From: Burkholderiales bacterium
Lineage (GTDB): Bacteria; Pseudomonadota; Gammaproteobacteria; Burkholderiales; Burkholderiaceae_C
Direction: 5' to 3'
DNA: 60,584 nucleotides
Assembly: GCA_026932235.1 (NCBI GenBank)
Contig: JAIXKR010000037.1
Coordinates: 1-60,584 of the forward strand
Positions within the stretch are counted from its first letter, which is position 1. Each line of letters opens with the position of its first letter. Position numbers and translations under genes: made by a program. Positions 1-8,005 of this stretch are shown here, in pieces. Under the pieces are notes generated by a model that saw only the letters and a program-made list of their open reading frames with translations, ran no database searches and was not told the origin of the DNA.

Positions 1-72
1 GACTCGAACCGGCACGCCCGTGAAGGCGTCAGGACCTAAACCTGGTGCGTCTACCGATTTCGCCACCCGCGC
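1..72 (-). tRNA. tRNA-Leu (anticodon UAG), 3' end cut by window edge
   Basis: Read on the minus strand, the sequence starts GCGCGGG-TG-GCG and has the tRNA-Leu D-arm AAATCGGTAGACGC, an anticodon stem-loop CCAGG-TTTAGGT-CCTGA with anticodon UAG, a long variable arm (the hallmark of a class II tRNA) and the T-loop GGTTCGAGTC. The acceptor 3' strand and CCA lie beyond position 1. It decodes CUA, and by wobble other CUN codons. CUA is rare in DNA this GC-rich but is repeated four times in the leuA leader peptide of this window. I could not assign a clear promoter upstream (positions 73-150). Confidence 0.95.
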
Positions 73-194
73 GATGGGTGGTGCCTGCAAGGGCAAGCGG
101 CGTGGGCCGCCCTTCAAAGCCGTCCGCGCCGTGGTCAACCTGCGATTTTAGCGTCGCTTGTCGACGCCGCTCGGCGCCGGGCGACAATGCGGGC

Positions 195-1031
195 GTGGGC
201 GTCGATCACTACGAGAACTTTCCCGTCGCGTCGCTGCTGTGCCCGCCGGCGCTGCGGCCTGCCGTGGCGGCGATCTACTGGTTCGCGCGCACGGCCGACG
301 ACCTCGCGGATGAAGGTCACGCCGCCGCCGCGGACCGCGTGGCCGAGCTGAGGGCATACCGCAGCGAACTGCAGGCGCTGCTCGAGGGCCGGGCGCGCTC
401 GGGGCGCTGGAGCGAGGTCTTCGAGCCGCTGGCGCGCGCGCACGAGCAGCACGCGCTCCCGGCATCGCTGCTGCACGATCTGCTGGACGCCTTCGAGCAG
501 GACGTGCGCAACCCGCCCTACCCCGACCGCGACGCACTGCGAGCCTACTGCGCGCGCTCGGCGAACCCGATCGGGCGGCTGCTGCTGCACCTCTACGGCA
601 TCGGGCGCGACGAGGACCTGGAACGCTCCGACGCCATCTGCACCGCGCTGCAGCTCATCAACTTCTGGCAGGACCTCGGTCGCGACCAGGCGCGCGGACG
701 GAACTACCTGCCCGCTGCCGACCTCGCGCGCCACCGAATACCGCCGGTCGATGCAGAGCCGCTGCGCGACGGACCCGCGTTGCGCGCCTGCGTGCGCGAG
801 CTCTGCGAGTGGGCGGCCGCGCTGATGCGGCGCGGCGCGCCGCTGGCGCTGCGCCTGCCCGGGCGCGCGGGCTGGGAACTGCGGCTGGTCGTGCAGGGGG
901 GCTTGCGCATCCTCGAAAAGATCGAACGCCTGCGCTACGGCACGCTGCACGCCCGACCCGCGCTCGGCCGGCGCGACGTCCCGCTGCTGCTCTGGCGCGC
1001 GCTGCGCATGGGCCGGAGCCGGGCCGCATGA
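195..1031 (+). CDS. hpnC: Squalene synthase HpnC (hydroxysqualene-forming)
   Basis: Member of the squalene/phytoene synthase family. In bacteria with HpnCDE, HpnD makes presqualene diphosphate, HpnC converts it to hydroxysqualene and HpnE reduces that to squalene, the hopanoid precursor. The protein (278 aa) opens VGVDHYENFPVAS, as HpnC proteins do. The first Asp-rich motif is DDLADE within YWFARTADDLADEG, and the second is in NFWQDLGRDQARGRNYLP; both bind Mg-diphosphate. The GTG at 195 was chosen because the upstream in-frame residues overlap the tRNA region and look non-coding; no strong Shine-Dalgarno is seen. It overlaps hpnD by 4 nt (ATGA), so the two are probably translationally coupled. 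No squalene-hopene cyclase gene is in the window. Confidence 0.93.
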   Translation: MGVDHYENFPVASLLCPPALRPAVAAIYWFARTADDLADEGHAAAADRVAELRAYRSELQALLEGRARSGRWSEVFEPLARAHEQHALPASLLHDLLDAFEQDVRNPPYPDRDALRAYCARSANPIGRLLLHLYGIGRDEDLERSDAICTALQLINFWQDLGRDQARGRNYLPAADLARHRIPPVDAEPLRDGPALRACVRELCEWAAALMRRGAPLALRLPGRAGWELRLVVQGGLRILEKIERLRYGTLHARPALGRRDVPLLLWRALRMGRSRAA

Positions 1032-1876
1032 CGCCCGAAGCCTACGTCCAGCAGAAGGCGGCCCGCAGCGGCTCGTCCTTCTACTACGCCTTCCTCTTCC
1101 TGCCGCCGCCGCGCCGCGCCGCGATCACCGCCTACTACGCCTTCTGCCGCGAGGTCGACGACGTCGTCGACGAGGTCGGCGACCCCGGCGTCGCCGCCGC
1201 CAAGTTGCAGTGGTGGCGCCAGGAGGTGCAGGCGCTCTTCGCGGGCGCGCCGACGCACCCGGTGCTGCAGGCCCTGCAGCCGCACCTGCAGCCCTTCGGC
1301 CTCGAAGCGAGGCACCTGGCAGCCGTCATCGACGGCTGTCAGGTCGACCTCGAGCAGGCGCGCTTCGCCGACTTCGCGTGCCTCGCGGCCTACTGCGACC
1401 TGGTGGCCGGCGTCGTCGGCGAGGTCGCCGCACGCATCTTCGGGCACAGCCATGAGGCGACCCTACGGTACGCGCACAAGCTGGGGCTGGCGATGCAGCT
1501 CACCAACATCATCCGCGACGTCGGCGAGGACGCGCGCCGCGGGCGCATCTACCTGCCGGTTTCCGAGCTGCAGGCGCACGGCGTGACGGCCGGCGAAATC
1601 CTCGCCCGCGAGGCGCCCTGGGGCTACAGCGAACGCTTCGAGGCGCTCATGCGCTTCCAGGCCGCGCGCGCCCATGCCAGCTTCGACGAGGCGCTGGCAT
1701 TGCTGCCCGAGGCCGACCGCGAGCGGCAGCTCCCGGGATTGATGATGGCCAACATCTACCGCACGCTGCTGCGCGAGATCGAGGGGCAGGGCTTCAAGGT
1801 GTTGCACCAGCGCACCTCGCTCACCCCCTTGCGCAAGCTGTGGATCGTCGCGCGCACGCGCTGGCGGGGTCGATGA
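1028..1876 (+). CDS. hpnD: Presqualene diphosphate synthase HpnD
   Basis: Condenses two farnesyl diphosphates to presqualene diphosphate, the first committed step of hopanoid precursor synthesis. The 282-aa product shows the family's first motif at FCREVDDVVDEVGD and the second at NIIRDVGEDARRGRIYLP, with the flanking phrase SFYYAFLFLPPPRR typical of HpnD. The ATG at 1028 overlaps the hpnC stop and is the natural start; the longer open frame upstream is a shadow of hpnC. The stop in turn overlaps the hpnE start by 4 nt. Length matches the family (about 280 aa). Confidence 0.95.
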   Translation: MTPEAYVQQKAARSGSSFYYAFLFLPPPRRAAITAYYAFCREVDDVVDEVGDPGVAAAKLQWWRQEVQALFAGAPTHPVLQALQPHLQPFGLEARHLAAVIDGCQVDLEQARFADFACLAAYCDLVAGVVGEVAARIFGHSHEATLRYAHKLGLAMQLTNIIRDVGEDARRGRIYLPVSELQAHGVTAGEILAREAPWGYSERFEALMRFQAARAHASFDEALALLPEADRERQLPGLMMANIYRTLLREIEGQGFKVLHQRTSLTPLRKLWIVARTRWRGR

Positions 1877-3201
1877 GCGCCGCTGGCGCCGGGAACGTGC
1901 GGCTGGCGGTCGTCGGCGGCGGCTGGGCCGGCCTCAGCGCCGCCGTCGAGGCGACGCGCGCAGGGCATCGCGTGAGTGTGTTCGAGATGTCGCGTCAATG
2001 GGGCGGGCGCGCGCGCAGCCAGGACGGGACCGACCTCGACAACGGGCAGCACATCCTGCTGGGCGCCTGCAGTGCCGTGCTCGCGTTGATGCAGCAGGTG
2101 GGCGTGGACCCGCAGCAGGTGCTGCTGCGGCGCCCGCTGGCGCTGCGCTGGGCCGACGGCCGCGGCCTCGGGCCGGCGTCCGGCGCGCCGGCCTGGGCCT
2201 TCACGCGGGCGGTGCTGCGCTGCCGCGCCTGGTCGCTCGCCGAGCGGCTGCGGCTGCTCGCGCACTGCGCCGGCTGGATCGCGGCCGGGTTTCGCTGCGC
2301 GCCCACGCTCACCGTCGATGCCTTGTGCGTGCGCCTGCCCGCTTCGGTGCGCAGCCTTCTGATCGATCCCCTGTGCGTTGCCGCACTGAACACGCCCGCA
2401 AGCGAGGCCAGCGCCGGCGTCTTCCTGCGCCTGCTCCGGGACGTCCTGTTCGGCGGCGCCGGCGCCAGCGACCTGCTGCTGCCGCGTCGCCCCTTGCGCG
2501 AGCTGCTGCCGGCGCCCGCCGCGCGCTGGCTGGCGGAGCACGACGCCGAGCTGCACCCGGGCCGGCGCGTGCAGTCGATCGACGCCGACGGCGTGGGCTG
2601 GCGCGTCGACGGCGAGCGCTTCGACGGCGTGATCCTCGCCGCCTCGGCCGCGGAGGCGGCACGGCTGGCGCGGACGTCGGCGCCCGCTTGGGCAGATGCC
2701 GCCGCCGCGCTGCGCCACGAGCCCATCGTCACCGTCTACGTCCGGGCCGACGGCGTGCGGCTGGCGCTGCCGATGCTGGCTCTGTGCGAAGGACCCGAAG
2801 CGCCGGCGCAGTTCGTCTTCGATCACGGTCAGCTCGGCGGGCCGGCGGGGCGCCTGGCCTTCGTCGTCAGCGGCGCCGCGGGATGGGTCGAACGCGGGCT
2901 CGATGCCACCAGCGCCGCCGTGCTCGCGCAGGCCGGGCGAGAGCTTGCCCGTGCGGGCTGGAACCCCGCCTCGGCGTCGGTGCTGACCGTGATCGCCGAG
3001 CGCCGCGCCACCTTTCGCAGCACGCCGGGCCTGGTGCGCCCCCCCGCAGCAATCGCTCCGGGGCTGGCCGCGGCGGGGGACTACGTCGAGGGCCCGTATC
3101 CGGCCACGCTCGAAGGCGCGGTACGCGCAGGCGTCGCGGCAGTGGCGGCCTGCGCTTCCACCATGCAAAATAGCGTCTCATCCCCGCGCAGGGCCGCATG
3201 A
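1873..3201 (+). CDS. hpnE: Hydroxysqualene dehydroxylase / squalene-associated FAD-dependent desaturase HpnE
   Basis: FAD-dependent amine-oxidase-fold enzyme that reduces hydroxysqualene to squalene in the HpnCDE route. The N-terminal Rossmann dinucleotide motif is visible as VVGGGWAGLSAA (about residues 9-20), followed by the second FAD contact QWGGRARS and the DNGQHILLGAC segment typical of HpnE. The C-terminus carries the closing FAD motif AAGDYVEGPYPATLEGAVRA. The 442-aa length fits the family. The start at 1873 overlaps the hpnD stop (ATGA), and the end overlaps an IclR gene by 4 nt, so four genes form one tight unit. Confidence 0.95.
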   Translation: MSAAGAGNVRLAVVGGGWAGLSAAVEATRAGHRVSVFEMSRQWGGRARSQDGTDLDNGQHILLGACSAVLALMQQVGVDPQQVLLRRPLALRWADGRGLGPASGAPAWAFTRAVLRCRAWSLAERLRLLAHCAGWIAAGFRCAPTLTVDALCVRLPASVRSLLIDPLCVAALNTPASEASAGVFLRLLRDVLFGGAGASDLLLPRRPLRELLPAPAARWLAEHDAELHPGRRVQSIDADGVGWRVDGERFDGVILAASAAEAARLARTSAPAWADAAAALRHEPIVTVYVRADGVRLALPMLALCEGPEAPAQFVFDHGQLGGPAGRLAFVVSGAAGWVERGLDATSAAVLAQAGRELARAGWNPASASVLTVIAERRATFRSTPGLVRPPAAIAPGLAAAGDYVEGPYPATLEGAVRAGVAAVAACASTMQNSVSSPRRAA

Positions 3202-3968
3202 GCCGCAAGAATCCGAGCACGCCGTCCATCCAGGTGATCGAGCGCATGTTCGCCGTCCTGGACGCCCTGGCGGCGCAGCCCGAACCTCTTCCGCTCAAGG
3301 CGGTCAGCGAACGCACGGGACTGCACCCGTCGACGACACACCGCATCCTCAACGATCTCGCGGTCGGGCGCCTGGTCGACCGGCCCCAGTCGGGCACCTA
3401 CCGGCTCGGGATGCGGCTGCTCGAACTGGGCAATCTGGTGAAGGCCCGCCTGGACGTGCGCGAGGCGGCGATGGCGCCGATGCGCGAACTGCACAAGCTC
3501 ACGCACCAGCCGGTCAACCTCTCGATGCGCCAGGGCGACGAGATCGTCTACGTCGAGCGCACCTACAGCGAGCGCTCGGGAATGCAGGTGGTGCGCGCCG
3601 TCGGCGGCCGCGCGCCGCTGCACCTGACCTCGGTTGGCAAGCTGTTCCTCGCCCACGACGATCCGCAGCGCGTGCGCGCCTATGCCACGCGCACGGGGCT
3701 TGCCGGCCATACGCGCAACAGCATCACCGAACTGCCACGGCTCGAGCGCGAACTCGGCCTGGTACGGCGCGTCGGCGTCGCGCGCGACGACGAGGAACTC
3801 GAACTGGGCGTGCGCTGCATGGCCGCGGGCATCTACGACGACCAGGGGCAGTTGATCGCCGGCCTCTCGGTCTCGGCACCGACCGATCGCATGGAAGACG
3901 GCTGGGTCGAGAAGCTGAAGACGACTGCAGCGCAGATCTCGGTCTCGCTCGGCCACCGCCCGGGCTGA
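3198..3968 (+). CDS. IclR-family transcriptional regulator
   Basis: 256-aa regulator with an N-terminal winged helix-turn-helix (about residues 10-75; LKAVSERTGLHPSTTHRILN is the recognition region) and a C-terminal IclR effector domain (about 80-250; phrases APLHLTSVGKLFLA and MAAGIYDDQGQLIAGLSVSA). IclR proteins usually sense a small organic ligand and control catabolic genes. Its start codon lies inside the hpnE stop region (4-nt overlap), so it is probably co-transcribed with hpnCDE. Ligand and targets cannot be read from the sequence; regulation of hopanoid genes is only a contextual guess. It converges with the endopeptidase gene 14 nt downstream. Confidence 0.9.
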   Translation: MSRKNPSTPSIQVIERMFAVLDALAAQPEPLPLKAVSERTGLHPSTTHRILNDLAVGRLVDRPQSGTYRLGMRLLELGNLVKARLDVREAAMAPMRELHKLTHQPVNLSMRQGDEIVYVERTYSERSGMQVVRAVGGRAPLHLTSVGKLFLAHDDPQRVRAYATRTGLAGHTRNSITELPRLERELGLVRRVGVARDDEELELGVRCMAAGIYDDQGQLIAGLSVSAPTDRMEDGWVEKLKTTAAQISVSLGHRPG

Positions 3969-3982
3969 GTGCGGCCGCCGGT

Positions 3983-5023
3983 TCAGCCGCCGCGCTCGAT
4001 CGTGCCGGCCGTTGCCGTTCCGGTCTGCTCCAGCAGCCAGTGGCGGATGCGCTCGGCATCCCCCAGGCGCGAATACTTGCCCGCGGAATCGAGCAGCACC
4101 ATGATCAGCTTGCGACCCGCGAGTTCGGCCTGCATCACCAGGCACCGCCCGGCCTCGGCGATGTAGCCGGTCTTCTGCAGCCCGATGTCCCAGGACGGGC
4201 TGCGGACCAGGCCGTTGGTGTTGCGGAACTCCTGCATGCGTCGCCCGACCTCGAACGCGGCGCCGGGTGAAGTCGAGAGCTCCCGGATCAACGGCTTCTC
4301 GTAGGCCGCCTTCACCAGCAGCGAGAGATCGCGTGCGCTCGAGCGATTCCTGCTGGAGAGGCCGGTGGGCTCGACATAGTGCGTGTCCGTCATGCCCAGA
4401 AGCTTCGCGGTGGCGTTCATGGCCGTGACGAAGGCCGCGAGACCGCCGGGGTAGTGGCGCCCGAGCGCGTTCGCCGCCCGGTTCTCGGACGACATCAACG
4501 CCAGGTGCAGCATCTCCCCTCGCGTGAGCCGGGTCCCGACCGCCAGGCGCGAGCGGCTGCCCTTTTCCGTGTCGACGTCCTCCGCACTCACCGTCAGCGG
4601 CTCGTCCAGGTCCTGCCCCGCCTCGGTCACCACCATCGCCGTCATCAGCTTGGTGATGGAGGCGATCGGCAGCACGGCGTCGGGGTTCTTGCTCAGGAGG
4701 ATCTGGTCGGTATCCTGATCGATGACGAAGGCGACACTCGACTTCAGGTCGAGCGGGTCATCGGTGGCGTGCAGGCCGAGCAACTCGCCGATCGACGGCC
4801 GGCGCGGCGCCGCCTGGGCCACCACCCGGCGCGCCACCGGCTTGCTGCGTGCCTTGCTCTTCGCCTTGGCCTGACGCACGCCTTTGCTGGCCGCAGGACG
4901 CTCGGCGCTGCGCTGCGCGGGCTTCACGCTGCGGGGTGCTGCGCTTGCCGCCATCGCAAAGGCGAGCGCGAACACCCCGAGCAACCACCACCACGACCTC
5001 AGGCCCCGGGTACTGCGCAGCAT
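3983..5023 (-). CDS. pbpG: D-alanyl-D-alanine endopeptidase (PBP7/8 family, S11)
   Basis: Periplasmic penicillin-binding peptidase that cleaves D-Ala crosslinks in peptidoglycan. A signal peptide (about residues 1-29, LLGVFALAFAMAASAAP) is followed by a Lys/Arg/Ala-rich linker (about 31-76) and the S11 catalytic domain. Active-site motifs are complete: SITK (S122, K125), SEN (179-181) and KTG (284-286). Length 346 aa. The basic linker is longer than in enterobacterial PBP7 and may bind cell-wall polymers (inference). A D,D-carboxypeptidase role is possible, but the AIITKLMTAM-like context and size favour the PbpG endopeptidase group. Confidence 0.88.
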   Translation of the reverse strand: MLRSTRGLRSWWWLLGVFALAFAMAASAAPRSVKPAQRSAERPAASKGVRQAKAKSKARSKPVARRVVAQAAPRRPSIGELLGLHATDDPLDLKSSVAFVIDQDTDQILLSKNPDAVLPIASITKLMTAMVVTEAGQDLDEPLTVSAEDVDTEKGSRSRLAVGTRLTRGEMLHLALMSSENRAANALGRHYPGGLAAFVTAMNATAKLLGMTDTHYVEPTGLSSRNRSSARDLSLLVKAAYEKPLIRELSTSPGAAFEVGRRMQEFRNTNGLVRSPSWDIGLQKTGYIAEAGRCLVMQAELAGRKLIMVLLDSAGKYSRLGDAERIRHWLLEQTGTATAGTIERGG

Positions 5024-5119
5024 CGATTCCCCCGCATCGTCGATCCGGCGCGAAGGCTAACCGAAACATCGCCTCCAATCAAACACTTGCAGCCGATATT
5101 TCAAGTTCATTTCGAAGGC

Positions 5120-6661
5120 TCAACCCTGTGCGGCGACGCGGTCGGTCTGGGCGTGCAGTTTCGAGAGTGCCGCCAGGTAGGCCTTCACCGAGGCGATGAT
5201 GATGTCCGGGTCGGCGCCGACGCCGTTGACGATGCGCCCGCTGTGCTGCAGGCGCACCGTCACCTCGCCCTGCGACTCGGTGCTGCCCGAGGTGATGGCG
5301 TTGACGGAATAGAGCACCAGTTCGGCACCGCTTTGGACCTTCGACTCGATTGCCTTCAGGCAGGCATCGACAGGACCGTTGCCCTCGGACTCGGCGCGGA
5401 ACTCGGTCGCGCCGGCGGCGAACACGACCTCGGCATGCGGACGCTCGCCGGTTTCCGAGCGCTGGCTCATCGCCACCAGGCGGTAGTGCTCGACCTCGCT
5501 CGTCACGCTCTCGTCGCCGACCAGGGCGATGATGTCCTCGTCGAAGATCTCGCTCTTGCGGTCGGCGAGATCCTTGAAGCGCGCGAAGGCGGCGTTGACC
5601 TCGGCCTCGGATTCGAGCTCGATACCCAGTTCCTGCAGGCGTTGCTTGAAGGCGTTGCGCCCCGAGAGCTTGCCGAGCACGATCTTGTTGGCGCTCCAGC
5701 CCACGTCCTCGGCGCGCATGATCTCATAAGTGTCGCGCGCCTTGAGCACGCCGTCCTGGTGGATGCCGCTGGCGTGCGCGAAGGCGTTGGCACCGACCAC
5801 GGCCTTGTTCGGCTGCACGACGAAGCCGGTGGTCTGGCTCACCATGCGCGAGGCCGGCACGATCTGCGTCGTGTCGATGCCGACCTCCAGGCCGAAGTGG
5901 TCGCGCCGCGTCTTCACCGCCATCACGACTTCCTCGAGCGAGCAGTTGCCCGCGCGCTCGCCCAGGCCGTTGATCGTGCACTCGACCTGGCGCGCACCGC
6001 CGATCTTCACGCCCGCCAGCGAGTTGGCCACGGCCATGCCGAGGTCGTTGTGGCAGTGCACCGACCATACGGCCTTGTCCGAGTTGGGGACGCGCGCGCG
6101 CAGGTCGCGGAGAAAGGCGCCGTAGAGCTCTGGAATGGCGTAGCCCACGGTGTCGGGGATGTTGATCGTCGTCGCGCCCTCGGCGATCGCGGCCTCGACC
6201 ACGCGGCAAAGGAAGTCCGGCTCCGAGCGGTAGCCGTCCTCCGCCGAGAACTCCACGTCGGCACAGAGCTTGCGTGCAAAGCGCACCGCCAGCCGCGCCT
6301 GCTCGAGCACCTGCTCGGGCGTCATGCGCAGCTTCTTCTCCATGTGCAGCGGCGAGGTGGCGATGAAGGTGTGGATGCGCGCACGCGCCGCACCCTGCAG
6401 CGCCTCGGCGGCGCGGCCGATGTCGCGGTCGTTGGCGCGCGCCAGCGAACACACGGTGGACTCCTTGACGACGTCGGCGATCGCCTTCACCGCCAGGAAG
6501 TCGCCGTTGGAGGAGGCGGCGAAGCCGGCCTCGATGACGTCCACGCGCAGCCGCTCGAGCTGGCGCGCGATGCGCAGCTTCTCCTCGCGCGTCATCGAGG
6601 CGCCGGGCGACTGTTCGCCGTCCCGCAAGGTGGTGTCGAAGATGATGAGCTTGTCGGTCAT
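5120..6661 (-). CDS. leuA: 2-isopropylmalate synthase
   Basis: Condenses acetyl-CoA with 2-oxoisovalerate in the first committed step of leucine synthesis. The 513-aa protein begins [20 protein letters not shown] with the DTTLRDGEQ catalytic motif and has the metal-binding HxH motif in [13 protein letters not shown] and the phrase [11 protein letters not shown]-terminal LeuA regulatory domain (about residues 390-505, containing [14 protein letters not shown]) provides leucine feedback. The ATG at 6661 matches the conserved N-terminus; the open frame extends upstream only into the attenuator. Expression is probably controlled by the leader peptide and terminator at 6705-6884. It lies downstream of pssA on the same strand. 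Confidence 0.97.
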   Translation of the reverse strand: MTDKLIIFDTTLRDGEQSPGASMTREEKLRIARQLERLRVDVIEAGFAASSNGDFLAVKAIADVVKESTVCSLARANDRDIGRAAEALQGAARARIHTFIATSPLHMEKKLRMTPEQVLEQARLAVRFARKLCADVEFSAEDGYRSEPDFLCRVVEAAIAEGATTINIPDTVGYAIPELYGAFLRDLRARVPNSDKAVWSVHCHNDLGMAVANSLAGVKIGGARQVECTINGLGERAGNCSLEEVVMAVKTRRDHFGLEVGIDTTQIVPASRMVSQTTGFVVQPNKAVVGANAFAHASGIHQDGVLKARDTYEIMRAEDVGWSANKIVLGKLSGRNAFKQRLQELGIELESEAEVNAAFARFKDLADRKSEIFDEDIIALVGDESVTSEVEHYRLVAMSQRSETGERPHAEVVFAAGATEFRAESEGNGPVDACLKAIESKVQSGAELVLYSVNAITSGSTESQGEVTVRLQHSGRIVNGVGADPDIIIASVKAYLAALSKLHAQTDRVAAQG

Positions 6662-6704
6662 GGTCTTGCCTTGGCGAGGGGGTTTCGCAAGCAGCTCCGC
6701 GGGA

Positions 6705-6744
6705 AGAAACGACAACGGCCCGCTGCGTTGCGCTGGCGGGCCGT
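6705..6744 (-). terminator. leuA attenuator: terminator hairpin between leader peptide and leuA
   Basis: On the minus strand a perfect 9-bp stem ACGGCCCGC / GCGGGCCGT (plus 6715-6723 and 6736-6744) encloses a 12-nt loop and is followed by the U-rich stretch TGTCGTTTCTTCCC. It starts about 20 nt after the leader peptide stop codon and ends about 45 nt before the leuA ATG. That position is what a transcription attenuator needs: a ribosome stalled on Leu codons would change folding upstream. I could not identify a unique antiterminator pairing by eye. The U tract is interrupted, so termination may be partial. Confidence 0.7.
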
Positions 6745-6764
6745 CGATCGGAATCGGGAAACGG

Positions 6765-6884
6765 TCAGGAAGGAGTTTCGATCGGCATACCCGCAAACGG
6801 CCATAGCGCCAGCAGCGCTAGCAGCGCTAGCAGCGCTAGCGGCCGAAGCAGCGCGGGGGAAAGCCGAGGGCGCGGATGCGACAT
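6765..6884 (-). CDS. leuA leader peptide (39 aa, 11 leucines)
   Basis: A short frame on the minus strand, ATG at 6884 to TGA at 6765-6767. It reads [19 protein letters not shown], then [14 protein letters not shown], then PIETPS (39 aa). Eleven residues are Leu (5 CTG, 4 CTA, 2 CTT), nine of them within residues 12-27. CTA is rare in this GC-rich DNA, so ribosomes should be sensitive to charged tRNA-Leu(UAG). It sits immediately upstream of a rho-independent hairpin and then leuA, the classic arrangement of leader-peptide attenuation. No strong Shine-Dalgarno precedes the ATG. It is too short to be caught by length-limited gene finding. Confidence 0.82.
   Translation of the reverse strand: MSHPRPRLSPALLRPLALLALLALLALWPFAGMPIETPS
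6804..6839 (-). repeat. Four 9-nt units encoding Leu-Ala-Leu inside the leuA leader
   Basis: On the minus strand three perfect CTAGCGCTG units (6813-6839) are followed by one variant CTGGCGCTA (6804-6812). Each unit adds Leu-Ala-Leu to the leader peptide without shifting its frame. The unit contains the palindrome AGCGCT, so neighbouring copies can also pair. Tandem arrays of this kind can change copy number by replication slippage, which would alter the number of regulatory Leu codons. Confidence 0.85.
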
Positions 6885-6896
6885 GGGCGGAATGTA

Positions 6897-6920
6897 GCAC
6901 GCCGCCGCGGTGCGGCGTGC
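6897..6920 (-). terminator. Perfect hairpin just after pssA
   Basis: GCACGCCGC and GCGGCGTGC (9 bp, 6-nt loop CGCGGT on the plus strand) form a perfect inverted repeat that begins 2 nt past the pssA stop codon. No U-run follows on the minus strand, so it may slow or protect the pssA mRNA end rather than terminate strongly. It lies 13 nt upstream of the leader peptide ATG, so the leuA leader could be reached by read-through from pssA or from a promoter not visible to me. Confidence 0.5.
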
Positions 6921-6921
6921 G

Positions 6922-7752
6922 CTACGGATGCAGGCCTTTTTCGTCGGGTTCGTCGATCGAGGTCGCGATCACGCTCGCCGGCTTGCCCTTGAACCTGCGC
7001 CAGGCGTAGACCACGTAGCCCGAAAGCCCGTAGGCGCAGAAGATGCCGAAGAGGGCGCGCGGCGTGTCCAGCGCGATGAGCGCGATCGCCAGCACGATGC
7101 CCACCAGCACCGCGAAGGGTACGGTGCGCCGCCCGCCGACGACCTTGAAGCTGTAGAAGGGCGCGTTGGTGACCATCGACAGGCCGGCGTAGAGCGTGAT
7201 GCCGAAGGCCAGCCAGGCCAGCCAGGGCGTGGTCAGCGCGACGTTGCGAAAACCCGCGTCGTCCATCACCCACACGAGGCCGACTACCATGGCCGCCGCT
7301 GCGGGGCTGGGCATGCCCTGGAAGAAGCGCTTGTCGACGACGCCGATGTTGACGTTGAAGCGCGCCAGGCGCAACGCCGCCCCGGCGATGTAGACGAAGG
7401 CCGCGATCCAGCCCGCCTTGCCCATGCCCTTGAGCGCCCAGATGTAGACGATCAGCGCCGGTGCGGCGCCGAAGGCGACCATGTCCGAGAGGCTGTCCAT
7501 CTGTTCGCCGAAGGCGCTCTGCGAATTCGTCATGCGCGCGACGCGGCCGTCCAGGCTGTCGAGCACGGCAGCGACGAAGATCGCGATGCACGCGGCCTCG
7601 AAGCGCCCGTTCATCGCCATGACGATGCCGTAGAAGGCCGAGAAGAGCGCACCCAGCGTGATCGCATTGGGCAGGACATAGATTCCCTTGCGCCGCGGGC
7701 GCGGCGAGGCTTCCGACGGTTCGTCGGCAGGTGCCCGGGACTGCTCGTTCAT
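6922..7752 (-). CDS. pssA: CDP-diacylglycerol-serine O-phosphatidyltransferase
   Basis: Integral membrane enzyme that makes phosphatidylserine, the precursor of phosphatidylethanolamine. The CDP-alcohol phosphatidyltransferase signature DGx2ARx8Gx3Dx3D is present as DGRVARMTNSQSAFGEQMDS plus LSD (about residues 66-87). About seven hydrophobic segments follow the N-terminal basic tail. The 276-aa frame starts at MNEQSRAPAD; the upstream open frame is low-complexity and overlaps the divergent gene's leader. In many Burkholderiales pssA sits between ilvC (with psd) and leuA; here psd is absent and two other genes intervene. Confidence 0.95.
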   Translation of the reverse strand: MNEQSRAPADEPSEASPRPRRKGIYVLPNAITLGALFSAFYGIVMAMNGRFEAACIAIFVAAVLDSLDGRVARMTNSQSAFGEQMDSLSDMVAFGAAPALIVYIWALKGMGKAGWIAAFVYIAGAALRLARFNVNIGVVDKRFFQGMPSPAAAAMVVGLVWVMDDAGFRNVALTTPWLAWLAFGITLYAGLSMVTNAPFYSFKVVGGRRTVPFAVLVGIVLAIALIALDTPRALFGIFCAYGLSGYVVYAWRRFKGKPASVIATSIDEPDEKGLHP

Positions 7753-7934
7753 GGCGGCGAAGGATAGCGCAGGGGCTTCGCCGGAAAGCCGCGCCGGTCC
7801 ACCCGGCGACACGGCGCAAGCGCGGCGTGACGGCGCGCCCGCCGAACGGGGATCCGCGATGGCGCCATCGATCGCGGCTACCATGCCGAGGCCCCCTTTC
7901 CCGGGCGGCCCGGCCTCGCCGCGTTCGCACCGAC

Positions 7935-7967
7935 CCGGGCAAACGATCCGGGCAAACGATCCGGGCA
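7935..7967. repeat. 13-bp tandem direct repeat in the pssA / dehydratase divergent region
   Basis: CCGGGCAAACGAT occurs twice head to tail (7935-7947 and 7948-7960), followed by a partial third copy CCGGGCA (7961-7967). It lies 39-71 bp upstream of the dehydratase GTG start and about 180 bp upstream of pssA. Tandem repeats in a divergent promoter region can be regulator sites or simple slippage products; nothing further can be said from sequence alone. The rest of 7753-8005 shows no gene. Confidence 0.6.
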
Positions 7968-8005
7968 CCGGCGCGTCGGCCCCGATCCCCTCCGATGGAG
8001 TCCCC

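Noticed and set aside
1756-3168. Long open frames opposite or across real genes, such as 470 codons antisense to hpnE, 897 antisense to hppA and 876 opposite pbpG-leuA
   Set aside because: High-GC third positions keep antisense and shifted frames open. Their products are low-complexity Arg/Ala/Gly/Pro/His strings without family motifs, while the opposite strand has complete conserved domains.
7935-7967. Short tandem repeat considered as a CRISPR or iteron array
   Set aside because: Only two and a half contiguous 13-bp copies without spacers, and no cas or replication gene nearby.
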